A stretch of DNA of 64,000 bases from Vibrio coralliilyticus (lineage in GTDB: Bacteria > Pseudomonadota > Gammaproteobacteria > Enterobacterales > Vibrionaceae), in the NCBI RefSeq assembly GCF_024449095.1, contig NZ_CP024627.1, forward strand, positions 1,736,001 through 1,800,000. Reading direction: 5' to 3'. The position numbers and the translations under genes are program-made. Position 1 is the first letter of the stretch; each line of letters begins with the position of its first letter. Of this stretch, positions 9,499 to 16,895 are shown piece after piece. The notes under the pieces are model-generated. The model made no database searches, was not told the DNA's origin, and saw only the letters and a list, made by a program, of their open reading frames with translations.

Positions 9499-9840
9499 TC
9501 AACGATTCAATAACTGCTTAAGTTCTTCGGGTGTAAATAGTTGCTCTGCAATAAAGCCAGGTAGATGTTCAGCATCACGGCGAACAACGTTGTTGACGAC
9601 AATTGGCCTAGTTAGCCTTACGCTATACATTGTCCCTTCATGTTGCTCATTATCTGTTGCCAACTTTAAGTGAGCGTCTCCAGGGAAATCTCTCAATAAT
9701 GTTGCTTGGAATGAAGATTTACTCCATCGCAATGATTTGGTCGCGCAAAAATCATTACCAAACCTCTCACGCGATAACTTCCACGCATGGTTAATGGCAA
9801 TAATTTTTTCAAGCAATGCATCAGCTCGATTAACAATCAC
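9499..9840 (-). CDS. Unknown 113-aa protein between HNH and second zorA-like gene
   Basis: A small soluble protein of 113 aa without signal peptide, membrane segment or a motif I recognise. The N-terminal third is helical and basic; the middle is a likely beta region (QATLLRDFPGDAHLKLATDN); the end is LFTPEELKQLLNR. It lies 3 bp after the HNH nuclease stop and 8 bp before the zorA-like start, so it is almost certainly real and co-transcribed. The tight placement next to a nuclease gene fits an accessory or partner protein of the HNH protein, possibly an inhibitor or adaptor, but that is a guess. Confidence 0.72.
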   Translation of the reverse strand: MIVNRADALLEKIIAINHAWKLSRERFGNDFCATKSLRWSKSSFQATLLRDFPGDAHLKLATDNEQHEGTMYSVRLTRPIVVNNVVRRDAEHLPGFIAEQLFTPEELKQLLNR

Positions 9841-9843
9841 AAA

Positions 9844-10980
9844 CTAACTCCTCAAAATGTTGCCATGTGAACGGTAGTTTTCCAAAAACTCATGGGCGCT
9901 TACGATTTGCCATCCAAGCCCTTGAGCCTCTTCAATATCAATGTTTGCGATGGCCACTCCAAACTTATGCTTTGGCCAAGCAAGCTCTAGCCTTGCGATT
10001 GGCTCATCAAAATCATCTCGAATGTAATGAGCAACTTCCGGTAGCATATATGACTGTTTTCGGCACGCATGTAGAACACCATGTACGCCAGGGTCTGAAT
10101 AATCAAACACAGCTTTCCAGTGGCCAAGACCCTCTAACAACCCTTGCTTATTTCGAAGGTCATTGATCTGCTGCCTTTCTGAATGACTCAATACCATGTG
10201 GCTGTGAAGCGGTTGTTTACTGTGGCAATCAATACAAAGAGCTTTTAGATTATCTGGTCGATTATCAGACTTGACCCCATTCATGTGGTGTACATGCAGT
10301 AATGGGCGGTTAGAGCGTAAATTCACACCGCACTCTTTACACTCAAAATTATTTTCCACACGGTATCGAGAAGATACTTTTGACCAATCGTCGGTGTAAC
10401 CTGTTTGTGCTGTTTCAGCGGCACGGGCCGGCATGTGAGGAAAGAAGGAGCTATAAGTCTGAAAGAACTCGCTCATATCAAAACCATCAAATATGGAGTT
10501 ACGATTTCCACCACTTGAGTAGCCTTGATAGTTAAGTTGTCCCAAACAAAACTTACAGACCTTAAGTTTCGCCTTTCCTTCATCAAGTTGACGGGAGTGG
10601 TAGTTTTGACCTGAAATGGGAAATTCACCAGACGTGTCGTTGATCACCACATACCTTTCAAAGCGCCCCTCTGAACGCATCGACTTCAACTTAGAACAAT
10701 CCGTAACATGGAACCGATTCCCCATTTCAGGGTTATGAATCACGTTTTGAACATTGTTGCCGTGGTCCTTAATATACAAAAGGACTTGTCGACCTTGATA
10801 ACTAAGAAGGCCTGAATCTATGTCGACATCTTTAAGCTCAACATCCTTTCCTTGCGCCAACTCAGTATCAATTTTATTGATTGTTGTTTCCTCAAGTTCA
10901 AGGTGAAATTCACCTTCTACCTCAGGTTCCATTAAATTAACGGCTCTCTTCAACATATTAAAGTTAACGCTGAGCTTCAT
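9844..10980 (-). CDS. HNH endonuclease, ZorE-like role suggested
   Basis: 378 aa with an HNH nuclease domain at about residues 210-265: a CxxC pair (CKEC), the HVHH core with the catalytic His, an Asn in DNRPDNLKALC, and a second CxxC (CIDC). A further CKFC pair near residue 142 may bind zinc or be part of a recognition domain. The N-terminal 130 residues and C-terminal 110 residues are not recognised. Type II Zorya uses an HNH protein, ZorE, after zorAB, and the start here overlaps the upstream zorB-like stop (TAATG), so this is probably the effector of the first motor pair. Target (phage DNA, nicking or cutting) is inferred from that comparison. Plain HNH restriction enzymes are the alternative. 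Confidence 0.8.
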   Translation of the reverse strand: MKLSVNFNMLKRAVNLMEPEVEGEFHLELEETTINKIDTELAQGKDVELKDVDIDSGLLSYQGRQVLLYIKDHGNNVQNVIHNPEMGNRFHVTDCSKLKSMRSEGRFERYVVINDTSGEFPISGQNYHSRQLDEGKAKLKVCKFCLGQLNYQGYSSGGNRNSIFDGFDMSEFFQTYSSFFPHMPARAAETAQTGYTDDWSKVSSRYRVENNFECKECGVNLRSNRPLLHVHHMNGVKSDNRPDNLKALCIDCHSKQPLHSHMVLSHSERQQINDLRNKQGLLEGLGHWKAVFDYSDPGVHGVLHACRKQSYMLPEVAHYIRDDFDEPIARLELAWPKHKFGVAIANIDIEEAQGLGWQIVSAHEFLENYRSHGNILRS

Positions 10981-11687
10981 TATTCACCCAAAATTTTTAT
11001 TATTTGCTCTTCGGCATTAGTAACGATTCTGAACGAAACTCGACGTGATCGGCTTTCATCTTCAATACCCGATTCATCCATAACTACTTTGGACGACGAA
11101 TACCCAACGGCCGCAACGTTACCCTGTACCCAATCGTAGTGTTCAGATCTAACCGGAGATAAGATCATTACATAACCCAGCACTGCCCGTGTACGAGACT
11201 GGGATAAGCGCATGTTATTGAAGTAGGCTTCGTATGCTGTCGAATCATGATTCCATCGGCTTGAAGTATGACCTTCTATTTTTATCTCTTGTATAATCGG
11301 TTTAAAGGTTTCTAGCGTATCTAGATAACGTGGAAAAAAGTCTTCAAGAATTAATTCAAACTCTTTAGTTAAGTTTGCACGGCCATTAGCAAATAACACT
11401 TCTGGGGCTGTAAAATTTACACTTAGCGTGTCTCTCTCAATTTCCGCCCCCCATTTTTCAAGATCTTTTGAAAATTCTTCTAGTAAAGCAATATATATTG
11501 CTTGTTGGGTTTGCTGGTAAGTTTCAGCAACTTCTTTAATTTTGTCGCGCTCAACCATTGCATCTCGCATCAGAGCAACCGAGATGAAAAGGAATACCAT
11601 CATCAAACCTGCCATTAAGTCTGATACTGACATCCAATGCTCACCACTGTCGCTGTGCTTTTTCGAACTTCCGAAAATCTTATCCAT
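10980..11687 (-). CDS. zorB: ZorB-like (MotB/OmpA) stator subunit, first pair
   Basis: 235 aa with one N-terminal membrane segment starting at SVSDLMAGLMMVFLF; Asp23 matches the essential MotB/ZorB aspartate. After a helical linker (about residues 45-80) comes an OmpA-type peptidoglycan-binding domain (IKIEGHTSS, then MRLSQSRTRAVLGYV). The gene lies 2 bp after its zorA-like partner and overlaps the HNH gene by one base (TAATG). The protein and its ZorA form the first of two distinct motor pairs in this operon. The arrangement zorA-zorB-HNH by itself matches a type II-like Zorya. Confidence 0.82.
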   Translation of the reverse strand: MDKIFGSSKKHSDSGEHWMSVSDLMAGLMMVFLFISVALMRDAMVERDKIKEVAETYQQTQQAIYIALLEEFSKDLEKWGAEIERDTLSVNFTAPEVLFANGRANLTKEFELILEDFFPRYLDTLETFKPIIQEIKIEGHTSSRWNHDSTAYEAYFNNMRLSQSRTRAVLGYVMILSPVRSEHYDWVQGNVAAVGYSSSKVVMDESGIEDESRSRRVSFRIVTNAEEQIIKILGE

Positions 11688-11689
11688 GA

Positions 11690-13465
11690 TTACACTGCCA
11701 TTTTCCTAGTCGTAACAACGTTGTTCATTTCATGAACAAGCTTTTGGTAATCACGAGTAAACTGCTGAGTGATCGTCGCTAGAGCTTCACCCATTTCACT
11801 CATGGTTCGGTTAATCTCTTGCTGCATTTGAAGGTCCAGCACTTCAACTTGCTTCTCTACCGAGCTACCTGTCTTACCGACAGAATCTGTAATTTGGTCT
11901 TCTAAACTATCAAAGGTTCTACGTACTGCTTGAGCTTGTACTTGGAAGATATCTTCTAGCGTTGTTTCTAAACGCTCATGAAGCTTAGAAATAGCGTTTG
12001 TTGTTTCCTGCTGAATTTCTTTCGTGCTATTGATCAGCTCTTGGTTCGCTTCTTTTAATACTGTTCCAGTATCTTTCGCATCATCTTTGATCTCTGCGAC
12101 TAAAACACGAAGCTGACTATTAAGCTCAACAATAGAGTCTTCAAGCTGCTGCTTAATTTGCTCTGCATTGTCCGTGAGATAGGTTGCACTGTTCTGAAGT
12201 GCCCCCGAGGCTGTTGTAACGTTGTCTGTAATATCGTTGGATGCTTCAGCTAAGCGGCCACCAATTTCTACCGCTCGGTTCTCTAGCTCATGTGAAACCT
12301 TAGTCGCGCCTTCCTCAAGATTTGTTCGCATTGATTCAACACTCTGGTTCGCTGTCGTACTGAAATTATCAATGATCTTTTGAGATTCAACCAACATAGA
12401 CTCGTAGTGCGTTGAGGCTGCTTTTACTGAGTCTCCTATGACTGACATTGTACTATCCATCTGTTCCTTAATTTGAGGCATAGCTTCTACAGCTTTATCT
12501 CTTAGGTCCTTAAATGCCTCAAGCCTGTGTTCTAGCTCGGTTACTTGGCCATGACCTAGTTCCATAACTTGGTGCAGTTTCTCCATTGTTACAGGGATAG
12601 ATTCAGCTCTCTCATTAATGTTCGCTACCGATTTTTCCGTTGAAGAGATTGCATCCACACCAAGCTGATATTTGGTCGCCATATCTTCCAGCTGAATTCG
12701 ATAATTTTCTTGCCAATCCACCAGCTTTTTTACCGACTCATCTAATCGCTTGAAGTTTTCGCCAAATTGCTCAGTCAACTTATCGTTGAACTCAACAATC
12801 ACCTCTTTTAGGGCGTTAATAACCTGCTCAGTTGCAGACTTAGACAATAAGTCTCCAAACTCATCCATCTTGGCCCATAGCGTCTCTTTAAACTCATTGT
12901 GATTGTCATTAACTTGTTTGAACTGCTCGTTCAATGCGCGCTGACCGTCATTGATGTCAGTACGAAGGTTCTTAATTTGGGATGTCAGTGAAGAATCTTC
13001 ATCACCTTTAATAGCGGCAATGAGTTCATTTGAAGCATTCAGTTGATCCGTTGAAGTCTTTAGCTGCTGTGACATGACTGAAAATATTTCTTCAGGCCCG
13101 ACCTCCTCTTCCTCTGAGTTATCCTTTTTTGGTAAAAGCCCCAAGATTGCTTTATAGAGGATTGAAGCTGCCATACCAACTAAGCTAGTAAGAAAGGCTG
13201 TTTTTAATCCCGCTAGTAGTGATTCAATACTTCCATCGATATTTGTTGGGTCAAACTCCATTAGGCCAACAACAATGCCAGCAAAAGTCCCTAAGATTCC
13301 GAGTGAGGTAAGAGTATTTGCGGCAGCTACTGTAAACCGAGGAGCTTTTCCCAAGTAAGCGGCTAGTACCGAAACCACAAGTAGACCAAGGATGAGACAG
13401 ATAAAGAAGTTTGATACCGATTCAGCTGTAAATGAGGCAATAAATGAAGCAAGTATATTAGTCAT
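11690..13465 (-). CDS. zorA: ZorA-like (MotA/TolQ/ExbB) motor subunit with long coiled-coil tail, first pair
   Basis: First gene of the defence operon. It has an N-terminal membrane segment, the core MotA/TolQ segments (TLTSLGILGTFAGIVVGLM and LLAGLKTAFLTSLVGMAASI), an acidic linker (EEEEVGPEE), and then about 440 residues of helical coiled coil with methyl-accepting-protein-like heptads. The frame is open upstream to a TTG at 13495 (601 aa). I prefer the ATG at 13465 (591 aa), although neither start has a clear Shine-Dalgarno sequence. It precedes zorB-like, HNH and 113-aa genes with gaps of 0-3 bp. The tail is shorter than in the second ZorA-like protein, so the two motors probably form separate complexes. 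Confidence 0.8.
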   Translation of the reverse strand: MTNILASFIASFTAESVSNFFICLILGLLVVSVLAAYLGKAPRFTVAAANTLTSLGILGTFAGIVVGLMEFDPTNIDGSIESLLAGLKTAFLTSLVGMAASILYKAILGLLPKKDNSEEEEVGPEEIFSVMSQQLKTSTDQLNASNELIAAIKGDEDSSLTSQIKNLRTDINDGQRALNEQFKQVNDNHNEFKETLWAKMDEFGDLLSKSATEQVINALKEVIVEFNDKLTEQFGENFKRLDESVKKLVDWQENYRIQLEDMATKYQLGVDAISSTEKSVANINERAESIPVTMEKLHQVMELGHGQVTELEHRLEAFKDLRDKAVEAMPQIKEQMDSTMSVIGDSVKAASTHYESMLVESQKIIDNFSTTANQSVESMRTNLEEGATKVSHELENRAVEIGGRLAEASNDITDNVTTASGALQNSATYLTDNAEQIKQQLEDSIVELNSQLRVLVAEIKDDAKDTGTVLKEANQELINSTKEIQQETTNAISKLHERLETTLEDIFQVQAQAVRRTFDSLEDQITDSVGKTGSSVEKQVEVLDLQMQQEINRTMSEMGEALATITQQFTRDYQKLVHEMNNVVTTRKMAV

Positions 13466-13774
13466 AGGAGTCAGTGTAATTTTATTTGGAAGCAATACGA
13501 TTAATAGAACAAGTGTGGGTATCTAAAATGGACGTATAGATATCAGCTCATAACACTCTCATAAAAGAATGTGTCCGCCTTAATGGTTACTATGAACTAT
13601 CAACCATGCGTTCATGAGATAGAGCGAGTTCTTTCTACTTCTACCTATTGTCTATCTAAATTAATCGAACTTTAAAGATCATAAGCTTATTAAACGCCAA
13701 GCCAGCGACGGCGCATTTTGACTAACAAACATACAAATGAACAGGGTTAAAATCTAAAATTTAGTTATTTTTCA
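13466..13774. other. Leader region of the defence operon, no gene seen
   Basis: About 300 bp between the first zorA-like gene and the IS5 element. No ORF or RNA gene is convincing. The minus-strand promoter of the whole defence operon should lie here, unless the IS element removed it, but I cannot point to a clear -35/-10 pair. The IS5 element lies at the upstream edge and could influence transcription. Confidence 0.4.
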
Positions 13775-14663
13775 CTAGGGTGTGTTGATCTTTCGTGAGT
13801 ATTTTTTGAACAACATGGTAAAGAGTTATAATTTGCTTCGCCAAAAGTAAAACCATAACCAATACCATGCCAAGAACAATGCTAACTGATATTCGATGGG
13901 AACTGCTACTTCAAATTATGAAAAGTACAGGTCGTATTTACGATAAAACTGAACATCGAATGACATTTGAAGGAATACTTTATCGAATGAGAACAGGTAT
14001 TCCTTGGCGAGATCTACCCTCTGAGTTCGGAGAGTGGAGTACCGTTTACAGACGATTTAATCTTTGGTCAAAGAAAGGGGTTTTAGATAAGCTTTTCAGA
14101 AGCTTATCTAGCATGGCTGATTTTGAATGGGTCTTTCTTGACGGCTCTATAGTTCGAGCGCACCAGCATAGTACAGGCGCAGCTACTGAAAGCTCAGAGC
14201 AAATAGGAAAAAGTTGCGGGGGCAACTCAACCAAAATTCACTTAGCTGTGGATAGTGGTGGCTTACCGATTTGCTTTGATTTATCAGAAGGTCAACGCCA
14301 CGATATATTGCATGCCAAAAGCTTAGTTGAACAACTCGATGAAGTTAATACCATCGTTTGTGATAAAGGATATGACAGCGAAGCTTTCCGTACTTTTGTT
14401 AAGGAACATGGCGGAGAAACGGTAATTGCTAAACGCAATTATGGGCAAGATATAGACAAAACCAGTATGGATTGGTGTCTATACAAGTATCGTCATCTGG
14501 TTGAAAATGCCTTTGCGAGAATTAAGCATTATCGAGCTATTTCAAGTAGATATGACAAGTTAGAAAGGAATTATGCCAGCATGTTATCGCTGGCATTCAT
14601 GTTAATGTGGTTACCGATGTATTGCTGAATACGAAATGTACAGCAAAGATCAACACGCCCTAG
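13775..14663 (+). mobile_element. IS5-family insertion sequence with CTAG target duplication
   Basis: The element proper runs from 13779 to 14659 (881 bp). Its ends are inverted repeats of about 16 bp: left GGTGTGTTGATCTTTC and right, reverse-complemented, GGCGTGTTGATCTTTG (14 of 16 match). Both ends are flanked by CTAG (13775-13778 and 14660-14663), the YTAR-type 4-bp duplication known for the IS5 and IS427 groups. It carries one intact transposase gene. It sits between the defence operon and an IS4-family element, about 280 bp upstream of the first zorA-like gene. Confidence 0.88.
13867..14628 (+). CDS. IS5-family transposase, intact
   Basis: 253 aa in a single frame. N-terminal DUF4096-like region (GILYRMRTGIPWRDLPSEFG) followed by a DDE domain: first Asp in WVFLDGSIVRAHQHS, second in IVCDKGYDS, and the Glu with the YRHLVENAFARIKHYR motif near the end. 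Many IS427-group elements need a frameshift between two ORFs; this one does not. It looks functional, with no stop or truncation. Confidence 0.92.
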   Translation: MPRTMLTDIRWELLLQIMKSTGRIYDKTEHRMTFEGILYRMRTGIPWRDLPSEFGEWSTVYRRFNLWSKKGVLDKLFRSLSSMADFEWVFLDGSIVRAHQHSTGAATESSEQIGKSCGGNSTKIHLAVDSGGLPICFDLSEGQRHDILHAKSLVEQLDEVNTIVCDKGYDSEAFRTFVKEHGGETVIAKRNYGQDIDKTSMDWCLYKYRHLVENAFARIKHYRAISSRYDKLERNYASMLSLAFMLMWLPMYC

Positions 14664-14729
14664 TTAATAGTGCCTCATTATTAATTAGCTTTATCTACTT
14701 CCTTGTTAAACACGTAACAAAACAAAGCC

Positions 14730-14740
14730 CGCTTATAGCG
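14730..14740 (+). repeat. Left copy of 11-bp target duplication of IS4-family element
   Basis: CGCTTATAGCG here is repeated in the same orientation at 16171-16181. It is the loop-proximal part of a hairpin whose outer arms are AACAAAGCC on the left (14721-14729) and GGCTTTGTT on the right (16182-16190). Removing the element restores a GC-rich stem followed by T-rich sequence on both strands, i.e. a bidirectional rho-independent terminator. Confidence 0.8.
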
Positions 14741-14749
14741 CAACGTAGT

Positions 14750-16087
14750 TCACTTAAGCGGTGCTGCGTTGCGATTAACAGGGTATCGGGTCTTTGATAT
14801 TTTTACCGCCCTAGGCCGATTTGGCTTAGGGCGTTTGTCTATAAAGAGGATAGATAAATCTCCTCGAAGGCTCTTTAAGCGTTTCGGCGTGTGACCTAAA
14901 GACACCGCTTTACTCATCATTTTGAGCTGGCTGGCTATAAATTGGCAAGCGTACTTAAAGCTGATTTCATTAGGTAAGCGTCCGTGTTCAACGGCAGCTT
15001 GACTAGCCTCTCGTCTCACCAAGTTATAACCAAGTAATAACCCCCACAGCTCTTGATAGACGAGTTCGACTGTTTTGCTTCTCAACACTAAAGCGTTGTG
15101 TTGCATTGAGCTCTTGATGTCACGATAACCTAATTCGATTTCCCATCTTTCATGATAAAGCTCTGCCACAGATTGAGCGTCATACTGCTCTCTAGGAAGC
15201 GAGGTAAACACCGTTTTGGATTTACCTTGAACCTCATAACTGACGGCTCTGACTGTCCATTTTTCTGGAAGACGAGGATTCTTTTTACGAGCTTGCGGTG
15301 AGACCTTCATCTCCACAAGCATGTCACTGCTTTCTTTATCATCCAGTAGAGTATATTTGACTCCTTTCTTTGCAGGGAGAAGCCAGTGTCTATTTATTCC
15401 ACTGTTTTGCAGAGAAAGGAGTAAATCTGCACCATAAAAACCTTTATCCAGTAACGTCACTGAGTTGTCTGGTAGAGCGTTAATGAAAGGCATCGCTAGA
15501 GGAATTTCACCTCGGCGATACGGGCTTATCGCCGCATCAACGATGACATGAGAGCGAACATTCATCATAGTCACAACTCTCAATACTGGATGAGGTGTTT
15601 GTCTGTTGCTAGATGTATTTCCAGAGCCAAAATGTTCCCTCAATTCTGGTGTGTCAGCCGTTCTAAAAAGAGCGCCATCGACAGCAAAAACTTGTAAGCC
15701 TTGCCATGTATCATCAGGGTATCGCTCAAGTCCCCACGTTTTCCCACATTGCTTAAACAGCCATTCGGGTGCTGCTTTGCCTAAGCGTTGTCTTGCTTGG
15801 GTTAAGGCGCTCTTTGCCAATAACTCTTCATCAGCCAAACCGTCAGCACAGACGTTCATTCTTCGAGCGACTTCGGCAATGGGTTCATTGCGGAAAAAAG
15901 CCATACCCACAATCAGCCACAACACCATATCGCTCGGTAATCGGCGTCGACGGATAGTCGCTTTATCGGACAGTGAGGCTGCTTTAGCTACCCACGCATC
16001 GGGAATGTGTTCAGAAAAGGTGGTGAGTTGGGCAACATCAACAGGGTTTTCTTCAAGGAAGTCGGCAAAGAAGTGTTGAATAGACAT
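14750..16087 (-). CDS. IS4-family transposase, intact
   Basis: 445 aa. It has an N-terminal helical domain with a TIRRRRLPSDMVLWLIVGMA motif shared with the other IS4 transposase in this window, then a DDE domain: first Asp in VFAVDGALFRT, second in VTLLDKGFYGADLL, and the IS4 Y-(2)-R-(3)-E-(6)-K signature in ELYHERWEIELGYRDIKSSM. Full length with no disruption, ending 9 bp from the left end of the element. Its start lies directly behind a hairpin plus T-run (16092-16121), which should limit its expression. Confidence 0.93.
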   Translation of the reverse strand: MSIQHFFADFLEENPVDVAQLTTFSEHIPDAWVAKAASLSDKATIRRRRLPSDMVLWLIVGMAFFRNEPIAEVARRMNVCADGLADEELLAKSALTQARQRLGKAAPEWLFKQCGKTWGLERYPDDTWQGLQVFAVDGALFRTADTPELREHFGSGNTSSNRQTPHPVLRVVTMMNVRSHVIVDAAISPYRRGEIPLAMPFINALPDNSVTLLDKGFYGADLLLSLQNSGINRHWLLPAKKGVKYTLLDDKESSDMLVEMKVSPQARKKNPRLPEKWTVRAVSYEVQGKSKTVFTSLPREQYDAQSVAELYHERWEIELGYRDIKSSMQHNALVLRSKTVELVYQELWGLLLGYNLVRREASQAAVEHGRLPNEISFKYACQFIASQLKMMSKAVSLGHTPKRLKSLRGDLSILFIDKRPKPNRPRAVKISKTRYPVNRNAAPLK

Positions 16088-16121
16088 AAAAAATCGGAAA
16101 CCTATAAACAGATTTCCGATT
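16088..16121 (-). terminator. Terminator-like hairpin abutting the IS4 transposase start
   Basis: On the minus strand the arms AATCGGAAA and TTTCCGATT (9 bp, 12-nt loop) are followed by a T-run that ends at the transposase ATG. The placement suggests it stops read-through transcription from outside the element. The second IS4 element has the same layout at 49157-49189. Confidence 0.65.
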
Positions 16122-16133
16122 GTCTCTCATCAG

Positions 16134-16155
16134 AAGGATCGGTCAACCGATCCTT
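16134..16155. repeat. Perfect 10-bp inverted repeat inside IS4 leader
   Basis: AAGGATCGGT and ACCGATCCTT are separated by two bases. It forms a strong stem-loop in the leader of the transposase transcript, just inside the right end of the element. It probably acts together with the adjacent hairpin against outside transcription; that role is inferred from other IS4-family elements such as IS10 and IS50. Confidence 0.6.
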
Positions 16156-16170
16156 ATCTGATCTACATTG

Positions 16171-16181
16171 CGCTTATAGCG
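16171..16181 (+). repeat. Right copy of 11-bp target duplication
   Basis: Second CGCTTATAGCG, followed by the arm GGCTTTGTT and then GTTTTGG. It matches the copy at 14730-14740 exactly, so the element inserted by ordinary transposition and its flanks have not been rearranged since. Confidence 0.8.
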
Positions 16182-16220
16182 GGCTTTGTTGTTTTGGAGT
16201 TTTCATTAAACCATCTATGT

Positions 16221-16397
16221 CTAATGCGCTTCCTCTAGCCGTTTTTCATTACCGAGTATCGTGTACTCTTGGCTAGCCTGCTCTAGCGTGTTCTGATATC
16301 CATCATATGAACACTCTCCAATATCGTTTCGCGGACATATGGAAACATGATTCTTATCGATCATCTCTATTCCACAGTTCGGGCAATATCTATCCAT
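16221..16397 (-). CDS. Small Cys-rich (zinc-ribbon-like) hypothetical protein
   Basis: 58 aa from the ATG at 16397, which has an ideal AGGAGG 5 nt upstream; a longer frame starting further upstream lacks such a site. The N-terminus reads MDRYCPNCGIEM with further Cys in SICPRNDIGEC, giving C-x2-C-x12-C-x6-C, likely one zinc site. The rest is polar and helical. I do not recognise a family or function. It lies between the IS4 element and a gene remnant and probably represents the original content of the junction. Confidence 0.62.
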   Translation of the reverse strand: MDRYCPNCGIEMIDKNHVSICPRNDIGECSYDGYQNTLEQASQEYTILGNEKRLEEAH

Positions 16398-16579
16398 GGC
16401 AACCTCCTGACGTTGTCTGCCTTGTACATACAGGTTCATACCCTGCACTAGTCACTCTAGCCTTTTTCCGCTTCGAAACCAGCGATACTGCTCTCAGGTT
16501 TTCAGCTTTTTACACTCTATTACAGTATTTGCTGTACCCATGTTCAGGTTTGCATAACAAATATGATTTTCAGCACAAG

Positions 16580-16826
16580 CTAACTTTGTATAACTAATTC
16601 AGGCTTGGCTTGTAACGTTCTTGCAATATAGGCAATGATCAAGAGATTAACGATAAGTATCACAGCTCCAATTATACCCGGATGATGAATCAGGCCATAC
16701 ACTTCGAAAGGCACGTGGATGACACAGCCGATCAGTGCTAGCCACTCCGTCCAACGAAGCCCTTTCCATAAGCCTAAGCTCATCGAGTAATCGTGTATGC
16801 CAACGCCCCAGCATAAGCCCTTGGAC
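16580..16826 (-). pseudogene. DUF2127-family membrane protein remnant, N-terminus missing
   Basis: The translated sequence resembles the C-terminal half of DUF2127 proteins: LGLWKGLRWTEWLALIG, HVPFEVYGLIHHPG, and a last membrane segment AVILIVNLLIIAYIARTL. Family members are about 150 aa with earlier membrane segments. Here the frame runs upstream into the siderophore-operon terminator, and the only possible start is a GTG inside that hairpin. I read this as a gene truncated when the siderophore locus or its flank was joined. It has no usable ribosome-binding site and is probably not expressed. Confidence 0.5.
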
Positions 16827-16834
16827 AAATAAAT

Positions 16835-16875
16835 CCCAAAAAAACAAAAAGGCCGTAACACTTTATGTTACGGCC
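16835..16875 (-). terminator. Rho-independent terminator of the siderophore operon
   Basis: On the minus strand GGCCGTAAC and GTTACGGCC form a perfect 9-bp stem with a 7-nt loop, followed by TTTTTGTTTTTTT. It lies 20 bp after the hydroxylase stop codon, so it ends transcription of the receptor-acetyltransferase-hydroxylase genes. Confidence 0.9.
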
Positions 16876-16895
16876 CTTATAGTCTGTTTGATGCT

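Larger units (their letters stand above)
14741..16170 (-). mobile_element. IS4-family insertion sequence inside a terminator hairpin
   Basis: 1430 bp. The ends are imperfect inverted repeats: left CAACGTAGTTCACTTA and right, reverse-complemented, CAATGTAGATCAGATA. An 11-bp direct repeat CGCTTATAGCG flanks it, in the 9-13 bp range known for IS4 elements. A longer outer inverted repeat (AACAAAGCC/GGCTTTGTT) belongs to the target hairpin, not to the element. It has one intact transposase gene on the minus strand, preceded by two stem-loops. Confidence 0.87.

Noticed and set aside
6757..13465. Flagellar MotAB or TolQR/ExbBD stators
   Set aside because: The very long coiled-coil tails, OmpA-type partners and HNH/EH_Signature neighbours fit Zorya, and there is no flagellar, Tol or TonB gene nearby.
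13690..13770. Integron attC/VCR-like site near the IS5 element
   Set aside because: Some short words recall Vibrio repeat cassettes, but the paired core sites and internal symmetry are missing.
14721..16190. AACAAAGCCCGCT-type outer inverted repeat as the ends of the IS4 element
   Set aside because: The inner 11 bp CGCTTATAGCG is a direct repeat at both sides, so the outer arms are the target hairpin. The true ends are CAACGTAG / CAATGTAG just inside.
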